This document shows, one piece after another, positions 1-11,079 of a DNA stretch of 64,000 bases. Positions within the stretch are counted from its first letter, which is position 1. Each line of letters begins with the position of its first letter. Under the pieces are notes generated by a model. It saw only the letters and a list, made by a program, of their open reading frames with translations, did no database searches and was not told the DNA's origin. The position numbers and the translations under genes are program-made. The DNA lies in contig CM077597.1 in the NCBI GenBank assembly GCA_039654915.1, positions 77,502,001-77,566,000 on the forward strand. Direction: 5' to 3'. Source of the DNA: Aquilaria yunnanensis (lineage: Eukaryota; Streptophyta; Magnoliopsida; Malvales; Thymelaeaceae).

Positions 1-47
1 GGCAGGAAGTGTGTGGTGAAAGAGGCAATAGCCCTTCGGCTATCACA
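1..47 (-). repeat. Start of 3' LTR of element A (partial)
   Basis: On minus, TGTGATAGCCGAAGG begins at 47, directly after a purine-rich tract (about 63-50). The same start occurs on plus at 9,274 in element B, which identifies both as LTR 5' ends. Only 47 nt lie in the window. Confidence 0.7.
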
Positions 48-455
48 GGCACCTCCTCCAGAAGCCGAAGTGGAAACTTCAGCTTGTCAGCTTTCGGAGA
101 GGGTCCTTCGGGGACGTGGACGTAATACTTGTGCCGAAGACGGACCTTCTGTCCGAAGACGTAAGCTGTTCGCTCAAAGCCTGTCTTTTGGTGTCTTCGA
201 GGTAACCTACTTCTCTCCTTTTGTAAGTCTGCGCAACATCACGTCTCGTAACCAGGCGTGTCAGTCTGGAGCGGCGCGCCCAGGGTTTAGGGGTGTCAGA
301 AGGCGTGTTAGTGGCTGACACGTGGCAGCTTGTTAGTGGCGGGGATTGCATCGGATACAGCAGGCGCGCCTTTTTACGCGCAATGAGCAGTTATGGCGAC
401 TGTTCGCCTTTGCGGAGTACTTATGACGCCGGTTCGCCTACCCCCCCCCTCGGCC

Positions 456-464
456 TATATATAT
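456..464 (+). promoter_or_regulatory. TATA box of antisense ORF A
   Basis: TATATATAT lies about 220 bp upstream of the ATG at 683. The same motif lies at the matching place upstream of copy B (8,855-8,848 on minus), so it is probably the core promoter of the antisense gene. Confidence 0.5.
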
Positions 465-682
465 GCTACTCTGTCATAACCTCCTTTTGCTTCTACTTTT
501 GCTTCCTTCCTGCTTTCTAATTCTCTCCTGTTTTTTGCGGTGGTGCTATTGACGGAGTTTTTTCCGGCCACCTTTCGCAACGGCGACTTCAAACCCAGAT
601 TTTGGCAAAAGATTCGGTGGGTTTTGATTTTCAGAATCCTTTGATTTTGAAGCTTTCCCGCAGTCATTTTTTTCATTCAAAA

Positions 683-3023
683 ATGTCTTTGCCAACTGCT
701 TTCCCTATCCCGGAAAGCTAGCGTCCCCTTCTCGGTCACACTTGCTGTACGACCTCAGAAAAATTAGAAAGATGGATCGCAAAATTCTTTCTTCCTTCTT
801 ACGCCACCACCAGACTTCCTGGACCTCAGGAGGTCAGTTTTATGAACCGCCAAAATGAGGTTACCATTTTTCGCGCCCAACTAAAGGCCAGACTTCGGTA
901 TCCTCCTTCGAGGGTGATTTGCGACTTTTGCCAATTTCATGGCATTGCCGTAAATCAACTTCCCCCGAACTCATACTGCTACTTTAACGCCTTCCTTTGT
1001 ATGTGCGCCATTTTCAAAATAGAACCCCATTTCATTCTTTTTTTGCAGTATTATAAGCTCTATACGGTCCTGAAGGATGGCTTTTACTTTATGCTACCTC
1101 GGGGATCGGGGAGCAAAAAGTATACGTTCACCTTCGCCACTAAGGACAGTTGGCGAGGGTGGCAACAAAAGTTTTTCTTTCTTAAGATGGAGGAGGCCTG
1201 GTCGTACGTTCCGACCAAGTGGGCTCGGGGAAAATTGGAGATGTATGTCGTAGACCCGAGGATGCTGCTGACTCCTGAGCTGGCAACCAGATTCGCGGAC
1301 TTCGACAGACGGATCCGAGCAGTCTCTGACTGGGATTCCGAGGTCTCTTCACACTCCCTTTACCCTTTCCCCATCATGTGGAAACTGATGACCGAAGAGG
1401 TCCTTCGGGAACTAAGGGTAGTGAAGGAGCATAAGACGGACCTCGGGATGCCGGCTCCTGCCATCGCCAGGAAAGACTCCTGGCTGGTGAAACTTCTTCG
1501 GAAGGAGGTTACTTATGAGGCTTTTTGTGAGAGTAAGTTATCCAAAAAATTTTGTTATGGCAACCACTTAGACTCACACTGATATTTTCCTTCTTTTTCA
1601 GAGATGGGCGACGAATCCGCTGCCTACTACAAGGCTCTCTTCCTCGGTCAAGCCGAGAAGGGTGAGCAGACAAAGAAGGCCGTCTCCCAAAGATGGAAAA
1701 CGTTTGGGGCCAGGCCATCCTCGGCAAAATGGGCGAAGAAAGACGCGCCTCCTCCCCAGCCAGAAATTCCCGAGGAGGTGCGCGAAGAGCCTGACACGGC
1801 TGCTGTCCCTCCGACCAAAGTCGCTGCTGACGCCCCCCTTTGGAGTCCCACTTCCTCGACTGCTCTTCTGGATGCCCTGGTGGAAGTCCCTTCTGCCGAG
1901 GAGCGCCGCAAGAGCAAAGGCAAGGAGATCTCTGCCGATGGGGTCCATGACTCCGATGACGACGTTGCCGAGGTGCCGCCAGGTTTGTTTTCTAGACAAG
2001 TCTGCAATGCCTTTATCTTTTGAACTTTAAGGATTACTTGTCTTGACAAACTTCTTTTCTTTGTCGTGCAGAGGAGGTACCATCCTTGGGATGGATGGTC
2101 GAGCACGCCCGAAAACGGGCCCTTCGAGATTCCCATATCCCGAAGGGGAAAATCCCGAGGGAGCCTTTCTGGTCGTTTACGGAGGACATGAACTTGTACT
2201 CCGGTGACTGCTCGCAAATGGCCAACCAAATTTCAAAGGGGATCCTCACTGAGGCCTCTTTCAAGGCCATTTCCGAGGTGTGCCCGGACGATGAGTCCCT
2301 TGTTGCAAGGGTTTCCGAACACACTGCCCAGGTATACATTACGCCTTTGTTTTTTCCTTTTGATTTTTTCTAAGTACTTGGCTCATTTTTCACTTTTTTG
2401 ACTTTGTTCTTACTTCTTTGCAGCTATTGGGGTACACCGGCCTCCTCAGAGTTCGGGCAGCGAAGCAAGTGGCCTTCCGAGTCTCGGCCTTAGATTGCAT
2501 GGAAAAATCTAAGGCCATGTGCTCTGACTTGGTTGCGAAGAACAAGGAGATGGCTCTGGCTATGAAGAAGGAGGTTGCTGCCGTTCGGGAGGAGTTTTTG
2601 AAGGAAAAAGAAGAACTTTTGAAGGACTCCTCCCAGAAGATTTTTTACCTCGGCTCCAAGGTGGCGGAGCTGACTTCGGCAAACGAAGCTTATCAAAAGG
2701 AGAAGTCAGAGTTGGAGGCTCTCCTGGTGAAGGCGCTTGCTGAGAAGGCAGAGCTCCAGGCCAAGGTCGAGTCTTTGGAGAAAGAGCCGAAGAAAATGAC
2801 AAAGGTCGGTTTTCAAGACGGCTTTTGTCTCACTCGGCATCAAGTCCTTCAGAGGTTCCCAGATCTGGACCTCTCTTTTTTGGAGGCCCTAAACATCCCC
2901 GAGGGGCCTCGGTGGTCTTGGTCCAAGATCGAGCACCTCAAACTGCCCTTCCCTCTTCCGGCGTCGAAGGCGGTGGACAAGGACGCAGGAGCTGGTGGTT
3001 CCCGGGATCCCGAGATTCCTTAA
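683..3023 (+). pseudogene. Antisense ORF of element A, Transposase_28-like, four exons
   Basis: This gene is convergent with the element's pol. Exons are 683-1532, 1602-1982, 2072-2331 and 2424-3023, each intron having GT-AG ends and the reading frame continuing across every junction. The first exon (for example 'FNAFLCMCAIFKIEPHF' and 'DSWRGWQQKFFFLKMEEAW') matches the Pfam-type 'putative gypsy type transposon' family. The last exon is a Lys/Glu-rich coiled coil ending in 'FPDLDLSFL'. The natural start is probably the ATG at 683, because copy B uses the equivalent one. Copy A has TAG at 719-721 where copy B has TGG, so it is broken unless translation starts at the ATG at 842. Function in the element is unknown. 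Confidence 0.75.
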
Positions 3024-3111
3024 GTTGTTTTAGGGTCTTTTGCCTTCTTTTTCTCCTTTTTTGTACTTCTTCTTTTGGAGAGCCTCCTTCTTTGTAAACA
3101 GATCCTTTGTT

Positions 3112-3117
3112 AATAAA
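3112..3117 (+). terminator. Poly(A) signal of antisense ORF A
   Basis: AATAAA lies about 90 nt after the TAA stop at 3,021-3,023, in T-rich sequence. Pol ends at 3,336 on the opposite strand, so the two genes are tail to tail. Confidence 0.45.
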
Positions 3118-3335
3118 GACTCTTTCTTTCTTTTGAAAAAAATTTGGCTAAGTCTTTTGCAAGTTTTTTCCATTGTCCCGAACACGTTCGCTCAAGAGAC
3201 TTCTGAAAATCGTACCTACGTCGATCACCCTAACGAAATTCTAACTTGTAAAATTCATGTTTAAGAATTTAGGCTAAGTCTTTTGTACTTAGAAATTTTT
3301 TCTAACTTGTACAATACAACTTTTCCACCAAAATC

Positions 3336-4496
3336 CTAAGCATAGAATTTTTTCAAGGCATTCGAATGCCATGTATTTTTTAATTCTATGCCTTCGGCGT
3401 CGCCTAGCTTGTAAACTCCTTTTTGTACTTCGGCTAGTACCAGGTAAAGACCTTCCCAATTTGCGCGAAGTACCCCGTGGGATGGCCTTCATGGTCCAAA
3501 TTCAGCCTTTCGGAGAATGAGGTCTCCTTCCTTTATTCCCTTTGGCCTGGCTCACAAATTTATAGCTGTAGCCACTTTTTGCTGAAAAGCTTTTCTTCTC
3601 AGCTCGGCTATTTCTCTGTGTTCGCCGACGAGGTCAAGCTTGGTTCTCAAGCCGAGGTAATTTCCCCTTTCATCTAACACTTGTACTCGCACCGATGGCT
3701 GTACTACCTCAATTGGGATGATAGCCTCCGTACCGAAAACAAGTGAAAAAGGTGTCTCCCCTGTGGCTCTTCGGGGTGTTGTTCGGTAGCTCCATAACAC
3801 ACTTGGGAGCTCTCCTGGCCATTTCCCTTTTGCTTCCCCCAGCCTCTTTTTCAGACCATCTTTTATGGTGCTGTTAGATACTTCTACTTGCCCATTGCTT
3901 TGGGGGTGAGCTACTGGGGCGAAGTGCATCTTTATTTCGAGGTTGTTGATAAATTCTTGGAATCCTTTGTCTATAAACTGGGACCCATTGTCAGCTACTA
4001 GTACCTTCGGTATGCCAAATCTGCATACAATGTTCTTCCATACGAACTTCTGCACATCTTTTGCCGAGATAGTCACCAACGGTTCTGCCTCGACCCATTT
4101 AGAGAAATAGTCTACTGCGACTACGCAGAACTTTACGCCTCCAAGCGCTGTCGGGAGTGGCCCAATGAGGTCTATGCCCCAAACTGCAAAGGGCCAGGGG
4201 TAGTCAGCCGAAGTTACCAATTCTGAGGGTGTTCTTTGGATATTCGAGTGTCTTTGGCAATTACCACACTTTTGGATGAACTGCCTAGCGTCCTTTCTTA
4301 GGGTAGGCCAAAAGTATCCTTGGCGAAGGATCACTGCTGCTAGAGCGTCGGTTCCAATGTGCGAACCACAAGCGCCTTCTTAAACTTCTTCGAGGATCAT
4401 TTCAGTATCCTCTTCGCCAACACACCTCTGCAGTGGATTTGCATACCCCTGTCGATATAACTCTTCTCTAATCAGGAAGAAATGACCGGAGCGTCT
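3336..4496 (-). pseudogene. Integrase of element A
   Basis: Ty3/Gypsy integrase. The N-terminal zinc region includes 'GYFWPTLRKDARQFIQKCGNCQRH'-type sequence. The catalytic core includes 'WGIDLIGPLP', 'VVAVDYFSKWVEAEPL' and 'VADNGSQF', and continues to 'HFAPVAHPQSNGQVE'. The C-terminal part ends in a 'YKLGDAEG...LKKFYA' stretch with a stop at 3,336-3,338. Stops interrupt the frame before the zinc region (near 4,380), after the core (3,552) and in the C-terminal part, so it cannot make a full enzyme. The family joins element cDNA to chromosomal DNA. Confidence 0.85.
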
Positions 4497-5636
4497 TTAA
4501 ACTTTTGCTGCTTCGCTGGGGTCTTCGGGGAGCGCACTGGTTGCGAGATATCTTTTTATCGGATCTTTGCAGCCTTTTCCCGAAGTTACTATACTCAGCA
4601 CTGCGATGCTCGAGTGGTTTAGCACCTCAGTGCATGTTTTCGATTTTGCCAAGCAGTCTGCCTCGGCATTATCCTGGCGAGGCACATTTTCAATTCGTAC
4701 GGCGTTGAACTCTCGGATAAACTTTGCTACCAGTTCATGGTATTTTGCCAAGGTTGGGTCTTTCGCCCCATAGTCCCCTGCTGTTTGCCGAACTACCAGC
4801 TGGGAATCGCTGTGGGCTTTCAAGTTTCTTACACCAATTTTTCTGGCTAGTCGTAACCCTGCTATGAGAGCTTCGTACTCAGCCATATTGTTGGTGACGT
4901 TAAAGCTGAACTTGATGGCCTTCATTACTTCTAGACCTTCGGGACCTCTGATAATTACCCCAGCTCCCTGGTGTTCGGACCCTGAGGCTCCGTCTACATA
5001 CAAAGTCCATTCTGGCTCACCTTCGCCAGGATCCGAATGGCTATCCTCGGTGATGGGTACTTTGGCAATGAAGTCTGCCAGGGCTTGAGCTTTTATGGCT
5101 TTCCGAGGTTCATAGGTAATGTCGTGTTCACCAAGCTCTATGTACCATTTGGAAAGCCTTCCCGAGTGATCAACTTTCTTCATGATGTCCCGTAGAGGTA
5201 GACTACTTTGGACAATGATAGGGTGAGCCTGGAAATATGGTCGTAGCCTTCTTCCTGCCAGTACCAAGGCATATATAGCTTTTTGTAGCAATGGATACCT
5301 GACTTCGGCACCATGCAGGAACTTGCTTACATAATAAACCGGCCATTGCTTCGGCCCTTCCTTTTTCACAAGGACCGAGCTCACTGCTTTTTCTGTGACG
5401 GCGAGGTATAATACGAGGGGCTCTCCCTCGCGAGGTTGTCGCAGAGTGGGCAGACGGGTTAAGTAGATTTTGAGTTCTTCCCAGGCCTTTTGGCAATCCT
5501 CATTCCAGGGATGGTCATCACTTCCGAGGTTGCCCTCCTTTTTCGCTGCCTTAGTGAGGACCTTAAAGAATGCTCGACACCGGTCTCCATATCTAGAAAT
5601 AAACCTGCTAAGAGAGGTTATCCTTCCGGTGAGTCT
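4497..5636 (-). pseudogene. RT connection and RNase H of element A
   Basis: From 5,636 the frame resumes after an in-frame TAG and reads through the RT connection ('KQWPVYYVSKFLHGAEVRYP') into an RNase H of the plant Gypsy type ('WTLYVDGASGSEHQGAGVI', 'NNMAEYEALIAGL', 'SDSQLVV', 'NAEADCLAK'). The acidic residues expected of the fold are visible (D in YVDGA, E in MAEYEA, D in SDSQL). A TAA ends the open stretch at 4,497. RNase H removes the RNA template during reverse transcription. Confidence 0.85.
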
Positions 5637-6407
5637 CTACACGTCTTTTATTGTGACCGGAGTTCGGAACTCGAGCAAAGCCTTAATTTTTTCTGGGTTA
5701 GCATCAATGCCTCTTTCTGATACCATGTATCCAAGAAACTTTCCCAAGGTTACTCTGAAGATGCACTTTTCGGGGTTAAGGCGGATCCCGAAGACTCTGA
5801 GCTGGTGGAAAGTTTCCTTTAGATCTGCGACGTGGTCGTTAGGCAGTTTGCTCTTGACTATCATGTCATCAACATAAACTTCCATGTTCCTCCCCATTTG
5901 GTCATTAAAGACCTTGCTCATCAACCTCTGGTACGTAGCTCCTGCATTTTTGAGCCCGAAAGGCATTCTGATGTAACAATACATCCCACCTTCGGTGATG
6001 AAGGAGGTCTTCTCCTCGTCTTCAGGGTCCATCCTTATTTGATGATACCCACTGAAGGCGTCTAGGAAACTTAAGAGCCCGTATTCGGCAGTTGAGTCTA
6101 CCAATTGGTCTATTGGTTGGAGAGGGTATGAATCTTTTGGGCAAGCATCGTTCAAGTTTCTGAAGTTGATGCAGAATCGGAGCTTACTGCTCCTTTCTTT
6201 TGTGGCAATAACCACATTGCTTAACCATTCGGGGTACTTGACCTCCCTGATTACACCAGCGTCCAATAAGTGCTGGACTTCGATTTTGACAAAGTTATTT
6301 TTATGGACTAAGATGCCCCGTTTCTTTTGCCGGACAGGTTTTGGTACCTGACTTACTTTAAGTCTATGCTGTATTACGCGAGGGTCTACCCCCGGCATAT
6401 CTTTCGG
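5637..6407 (-). pseudogene. Reverse transcriptase of element A
   Basis: Ty3/Gypsy RT starting at 'DMPGVDPRVIQHRL'. Landmarks in order are 'LRFCINFRNLNDACPKD', 'SFLDAFSGYHQIRM', 'TSFITEGGMYCYIRMPFGL' and the catalytic 'YVDDMIVKS'. The domain is nearly complete. It is bounded by stops: TAG at 6,408-6,410 (where the family has a Trp) and TAG at 5,637-5,639 (where Gln would fit). Both are single transitions from TGG and CAG. Confidence 0.9.
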
Positions 6408-6890
6408 CTAGTAGGCAAACAAGTCTTTATTCATCAGTAGAAAGGATACAAGTTTTTTCTTGTCACCTTCGGCCAAGTTTTTTCCTATTCGGGTACTTCG
6501 GCCTGGGACGAGTTCTACTTCCTCCATTTCTACCTTCGCGGAATCTTCTGCCCCGCCCTTTTTCGGTTTTCCACCTGGCAAAGCCTCTGCCTCTACAGTT
6601 TGTGCGAAGTTGTTTGCTGGAGCTTTTTGTGCCTTGACGAACACTTTCCTTACTTCGCCCTGATCAATGAAAATTTCTGTGTCTCCATCCTTGGTGGCGA
6701 AAGTGACAGTTAAGTATCTCACATCAAGGCGAATGTGCAGATTTCCCTGTGTTTGTCTTCCAAGGATGGCGTTGTATGACGAAGGAACATCCATGACAAT
6801 AAACCTTGTCATTGTGGAGGTGAATAATTCAGCTGTCCCATCTACCGAAGTCCCTTTCACCATTAGGGGAAGATTAATCCATCCGAGGAC
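6408..6890 (-). pseudogene. Aspartic protease C-terminal part of element A
   Basis: The open stretch read from about 6,890 contains 'RFIVMDVPSSYNAILGRQTQ', typical of the C-terminal half of the Tat-type Gypsy protease, then an acidic linker leading to the RT. The catalytic D-S/T-G half is missing, because sequence upstream of about 6,890 belongs to the antisense ORF of element B. The long reading frame that continues to 7,088 is therefore an artificial fusion of two elements. Confidence 0.75.
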
Positions 6891-6900
6891 GGGCAGTAAG
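6880..6900. other. Head-to-head fusion point of elements A and B
   Basis: On minus, sequence left of this point reads as protease of A. Right of it the sequence matches intron 3 of the antisense ORF (compare 2,332-2,400 on plus). Both elements lose their 5' halves here. No target-site duplication or LTR edge is visible at the joint. Confidence 0.7.
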
Positions 6901-8606
6901 GCAAAAGAGAAAAGAGAGAGCGAAACACTTGGAAAAAATCCAAAGGAAAAAAGAAAGAAAGGCACAAAACATACCTGGGCAGCGTGCTCAGAAAGTTTCG
7001 CAGCCAGGGAATCATCACCCGGGTGAGCCTCCGCGATAGCCCTGAAGGAGGCTTCAGTAAGCATCCCCTTCGAGATCTCTTTAGCCATTTGCTGGCAGTC
7101 TCCGGACTACAAATTCATGTCCTCCGTAAACGACCAGAAAGGCTACTTCGGGATCTTCCCCTTCGGGATACGGGCATCCCGAAGGGCTCGCTTCCGGGCG
7201 TGCTCGGCTGCCCAACCCGGAGTAAGTAACTCCCCTGCACGGCAAAACAAGAAGCTGGTCAAGGCAAGTAAATTTCAAAGTTCAAAAAAGTAAAGGCATC
7301 ACAGTTTGTCTGAGAAAGCAAACCTGGAGGCACCTCGGTGACATCATCGTCCGAGCCCTGAGTCTCCTCGGCAGAAATTTCCTTGCCTTTGCTCTTACGG
7401 CGCTCCTCGGCAGAAGGGGCTTCTACCAAAGCATGTAGAAGAGTCGCTGAACGAGTGGGACTCTGAGCAGTGAGGTCGGCAGTGACCTCGGCCAGCAGTA
7501 CAGTAGCAGCCTCAGGCTCTTCGCCCGCCTCCTCAAAAATCTCTGGAAGAGGAGGAGGCGCATCCTTCTTCGCCCGTTTGGCCACAGATGGCCCAGCCCC
7601 AGACGATTTCCGCCTTCGGGAGACGGTCTTCTTCGTCTGTTCGCCCTTCTCGGCTTGACCGAGAAAAAGGGACTTTAATAGGCAGCAGTGTCGTCGCCCA
7701 TCTCTGAAAAAGAAAGAAGACATCAGCGTGAGTCCAAGGTGAAATTATAACAGAGGGATTCGGAGATAACTTACGCTCGTAAAAAGTTTCGTAAGTAGTT
7801 TCCTCCCGAAGGAGTTGCACCAGCCAGGAATCCTTCCCAGCGATGTCAGGAGCCGGCATTCCGAGGTCGGTCTTGTGCTCCTTCACTACCCCTAACTCCC
7901 GAAGAACCTCCTCGGTCATCAGCTTCCAATTGATGGGGAAGGGGTAGAGGGAGCGCGAAGGGACCTCGGAACCCCAGTCGGAGACGGCGCGGATACGTTT
8001 TTCAAAATCCGCAAATATGGGAGCCAACTCGGGAGTCAGCATTATCCTCAGATCTACGACGTCCATCTCCAGCCTTCCCCGAGCCCACTTGGTCGGAACG
8101 TGCGACCAGGCATCCTCCATCTTCAGAAAGAAAAATTTTTGTTGCCACCCTCACTAGCTATCCTTGGTGGCAAAAGTAAACATATACTTTTTGCTCCCTG
8201 ATCCTCGAGGTAGCATGAAGTAAAAGCCACCCTTCGGGACCACGAAGAGCTTATAGTACTTTATAAAGATGATGAAGTGGGGTTCTATTTTGAAAATGCC
8301 ACACATACAGAGGAATGCGTTAAAATAGCAGTACGAGTTCGGCGGAAGCTGATTTACGGCAATGCCATGGAATTGGCAAAAGTCGCAAATCATCTTCGGA
8401 GGAGGATACTGAAGTCCGGCCTTCAGTTGAGCTCGGAAAACGGTAACCTCGTCGCCACAGTTCGAAAAGCTAAATTGGTCCGAACGTGGCAACCGGGTAA
8501 CGGCGTACGAAGGAAGGAAGAACTTGGTCTTCCATTTTTCTAATTTTTTAGGAGTGGTGCAGCAAGGATGAGACAAAAGGGGTTGCCAGCTCTCGGGAAT
8601 AGGCAT
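6890..8606 (-). pseudogene. Antisense ORF of element B, truncated
   Basis: Start ATG at 8,606 ('MPIPESWQPLLSH'). Exon ends homologous to copy A are 8,606-7,775, 7,703-7,324 and 7,234-6,975; exon 4 is lost at the fusion point. Two adjacent stops (TAG TGA, about 8,156-8,151) replace TGG CGA of copy A, and exon 3 has two further TAG codons. The conserved splice borders in both copies support the four-exon model. It cannot be functional. Confidence 0.75.
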
Positions 8607-8847
8607 GGTTGGCTGAAAAATGATTTTGGAAAAAGGCCAAAAACAACTTCGGGAAAGCTTAAAAAGCAAAAAGCTCTGAAAGTTAAAACCCACCAAATGT
8701 TTTGCCGAAATTTGGATTTGAAGACGCCGTCGCGAAAGGTTGCCGGAAAACACCCCGTTAAAAAGGATCGCCGGAAAAAGCGGGAGAAAACGTGAAAGCA
8801 GTTGAGAGCAAAAACAGAAGCAAAATAGGGTTATGACGGAACAGGAG

Positions 8848-8855
8848 TATATATA
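8848..8855 (-). promoter_or_regulatory. TATA box of antisense ORF B
   Basis: TATATATA on minus about 240 bp upstream of the ATG at 8,606, at the same relative position as in copy A. Confidence 0.45.
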
Positions 8856-9261
8856 GACCGAGAGGCGAAGGCAAACCAACGTCATAACTACTCCCCGAAT
8901 GCGAACAGTCGCCATAATTGCTCAAAGCGCATGAAAAGACGCACCTGCTTTATCCAATATAGTTCCTGCCAATAGCAGGCTGCCACATGTCAGCCATTGC
9001 GCCAAAGGGGGGTCACGCCTTCTGACACTCCTACACCTGGGCGCGCCGCTCTAGACTGACACGTCTGGTTACGAGATGCGACGTGGCGCAGGTCTACAAA
9101 AATAGAGAGGTAGGTTACCTCGAAGACACCAAGAGACAGATTATGACCGAACAAGCCGGTGTCTTCAGACAAGAGGTCCATCCTCGGCAAAATTGTTATA
9201 ACCAAGGCCCTGAAAGACTGCATTCAAAAGCTGATAAACCGAAGTATCTACTTCGGCTTTC

Positions 9262-9273
9262 CAAAGGGGGGCT
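9262..9273 (+). other. Polypurine tract of element B
   Basis: AAAGGGGGG (9,263-9,271) stands immediately before the LTR start TGTGATAGCC. This fixes element B as plus-strand with its 3' LTR to the right. Confidence 0.75.
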
Positions 9274-10139
9274 TGTGATAGCCGAAGGACTATCGCCTCT
9301 CTCACCCCGTGCCTCCTGCCGAAAACAAGGTAACCGGAGAGCTTAATGTCACCCAAAGGAGGCACTATCACTGACCTCGGAAGTAGCAAAACTCGGGACT
9401 TTGCCTAATACCTCAGGAACTCCAAAAACGTTACCAGCTCCCTTGGGGGACCAAGCGGATCGCTTTCGGAGGTGAAGGTCTAGCTATTCCAAAATGGGAG
9501 AATAGTTGGCCCGAAGGCGGAACCCCCGAGCTAGGGGGCTTCCCGAACTAGTGGTACACCGGCCAAAAAAGGACGTCCGTACCAAGGGATGACCTCACCC
9601 AGGGGACCTCGGGAGTATGGTAGGAGCATTTAAGGAGCCTCTGACATGTCATCCGCAGGCGCTACACGCTGCCTAGAACGGCGGCCTGACATGTCCACGC
9701 CGTCCAGGTCTTGTCACGACTTGTCTCGGACCAAGGCTCTAGGAGCCTGCAAACAACCACTTGTCCCCTGTGCCCGAAGGTACAGGAAAGATCTGACCGA
9801 ACACGTGTCATGATCTGAACGGACTAAACACTCCTATAAATACCAGGAAACAAACCCTGGCAGGGGGACTCTCCAGGACCAGACCCCCTTTTTTCTTGAG
9901 AAAACACGAACAGGCAAGGCCAATAAAACCTTTAGTGCTCCTCCTTCACCTTCTCAAGACACTGACTTGGGCGTCGAAGGCTCCTCCCCGGAAAAACACT
10001 TCAGGGACCTCCTAACCCTCTCTTCTGAGCTTTTCAGGCACGCTCCTCTGGGAAATCTGGGCTCCAGGCGTTCTCCCTTTCAGGAAGTCCCTCCAGAAGT
10101 CATAATGTCACTTAACGAGGATGCTTCGGGGCATCACCA
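9274..10139 (+). repeat. 3' LTR of element B
   Basis: It runs from TGTGATAGCC to GGCATCACCA, giving TG...CA ends with an imperfect inverted repeat. Internal signals are TATAAATA at 9,835-9,842 and AATAAA at 9,922-9,927, in the right order for U3-R-U5. The 3' edge is inferred from the terminal match and from the change to AT-rich sequence after it. Confidence 0.7.
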
Positions 10140-10247
10140 ATCATGTTAAAATATACTGAAAATTTACTCTTAAAACAAAAAAAAAAGGAAATAACATAAT
10201 ATTTTCTGGTAAAAAATGTGTACCATTATTTTTTTTATTATTTTATA

Positions 10248-10263
10248 TTCCCTCTGTCCCATA
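10248..10263 (+). repeat. Left TIR of mariner-like element
   Basis: TTCCCTCTGTCCCATA, preceded by TA. It matches the CTCCCTCCGTCCC-type ends shared by plant mariners and Stowaway MITEs. A separate Stowaway MITE end is an alternative. Confidence 0.6.
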
Positions 10264-11079
10264 AGTTTTTCTCTATTTTCTTTTTTGGGTAATCCCAAAA
10301 CTTTGCATCATTTCTATTTTTAGTAACTTTTTTACTACCAATTTACTACATTACCCTTACTACAACTCTGACTTTAAAATTAACTTTTACACTATTTACA
10401 CCTATTCCATCCCCAATTTCATCAATCAAAATCCCTAACCCACATTGAACAAGAAATCCATTCCCTGCATAACCTATGCGATCAACTCGTCATCAAGTCT
10501 AATATTGCAATCACGAAAGCCGGTGGAGGCGTACCTCATTGAAGCTCTCTTCGGTAGCCCATAATCGGCATTCCCATTTTTCTCTGCTCATGCTCGACTG
10601 AACGGTTCGTTGCTTATATTCACGAGGTAAAAGTCAACAGTTAGGTATACAGTATGTTGGTGTTAGTTTCTTGATTGATTCCATTTGATGCCAAATGATT
10701 TAACTGTTTTCTGATTAATTTTATTTGATTCCGAATGGTTTAACCGTTTATTGAGAAAGGAAATAGGGAGGAAGTAAAAGCTATTCCTAAGCTAGGTTTT
10801 TGTCCAATGTTTTTTTATCAATGAAGAGTTTTCAGGATAAGTTGTGGAATCATCTTTCAATGTGATGTCTTGCCACATTGGTTATGCACATGTTTTTTCG
10901 TATGAAGTTGAGAAGCAGGTGTGCAGTACTGGGAGGCTTGGAGGACAATGTTTGGATTCATGTTTGATTTCCATTAAGTGAGGCTTTGGTGCATTAAATG
11001 TGGCTGGAAAAATCATGTGGAAGGTTAATATTATTTAATTATAATGTGGATGCCATGTACTCTTTTATGCTTGTCTACA

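Larger units (their letters stand above)
1..6890 (-). mobile_element. Ty3/Gypsy LTR retrotransposon A with antisense ORF (5'-truncated)
   Basis: Read on the minus strand, this holds protease, reverse transcriptase, RNase H and integrase, then a convergent ORF on the opposite strand, then a purine-rich tract and the first 47 nt of a 3' LTR (starting TGTGATAGCC) that runs out of the window. An extra antisense ORF between pol and the 3' LTR is a known architecture among Tat-type plant Gypsy elements. The gag gene, primer site and 5' LTR are absent: homology stops inside the protease near 6,890, where an inverted relative begins. Several in-frame stops show that it is dead. Confidence 0.85.
6890..10139 (+). 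mobile_element. Ty3/Gypsy element B, 3' end (antisense ORF plus 3' LTR)
   Basis: On plus this holds part of an antisense ORF (minus strand), a G-rich polypurine tract at 9,263-9,271 and a complete LTR at 9,274-10,139. It is the inverted counterpart of 1-2,340. Gag, pol and 5' LTR are missing because of the fusion at about 6,890. The antisense gene differs from copy A at many positions, so A and B look like separate family members rather than a recent inverted duplication. Confidence 0.8.

Noticed and set aside
6408..7088. A single 226-residue ORF spanning protease and an upstream helical segment
   Set aside because: Its upstream third is the antisense ORF and intron of element B joined by chance in frame with protease of element A; not one gene.
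9967..10149. A short plus-strand ORF with Pro/Leu-rich product
   Set aside because: It lies wholly in the R-U5 part of the LTR of element B and has no family signature.
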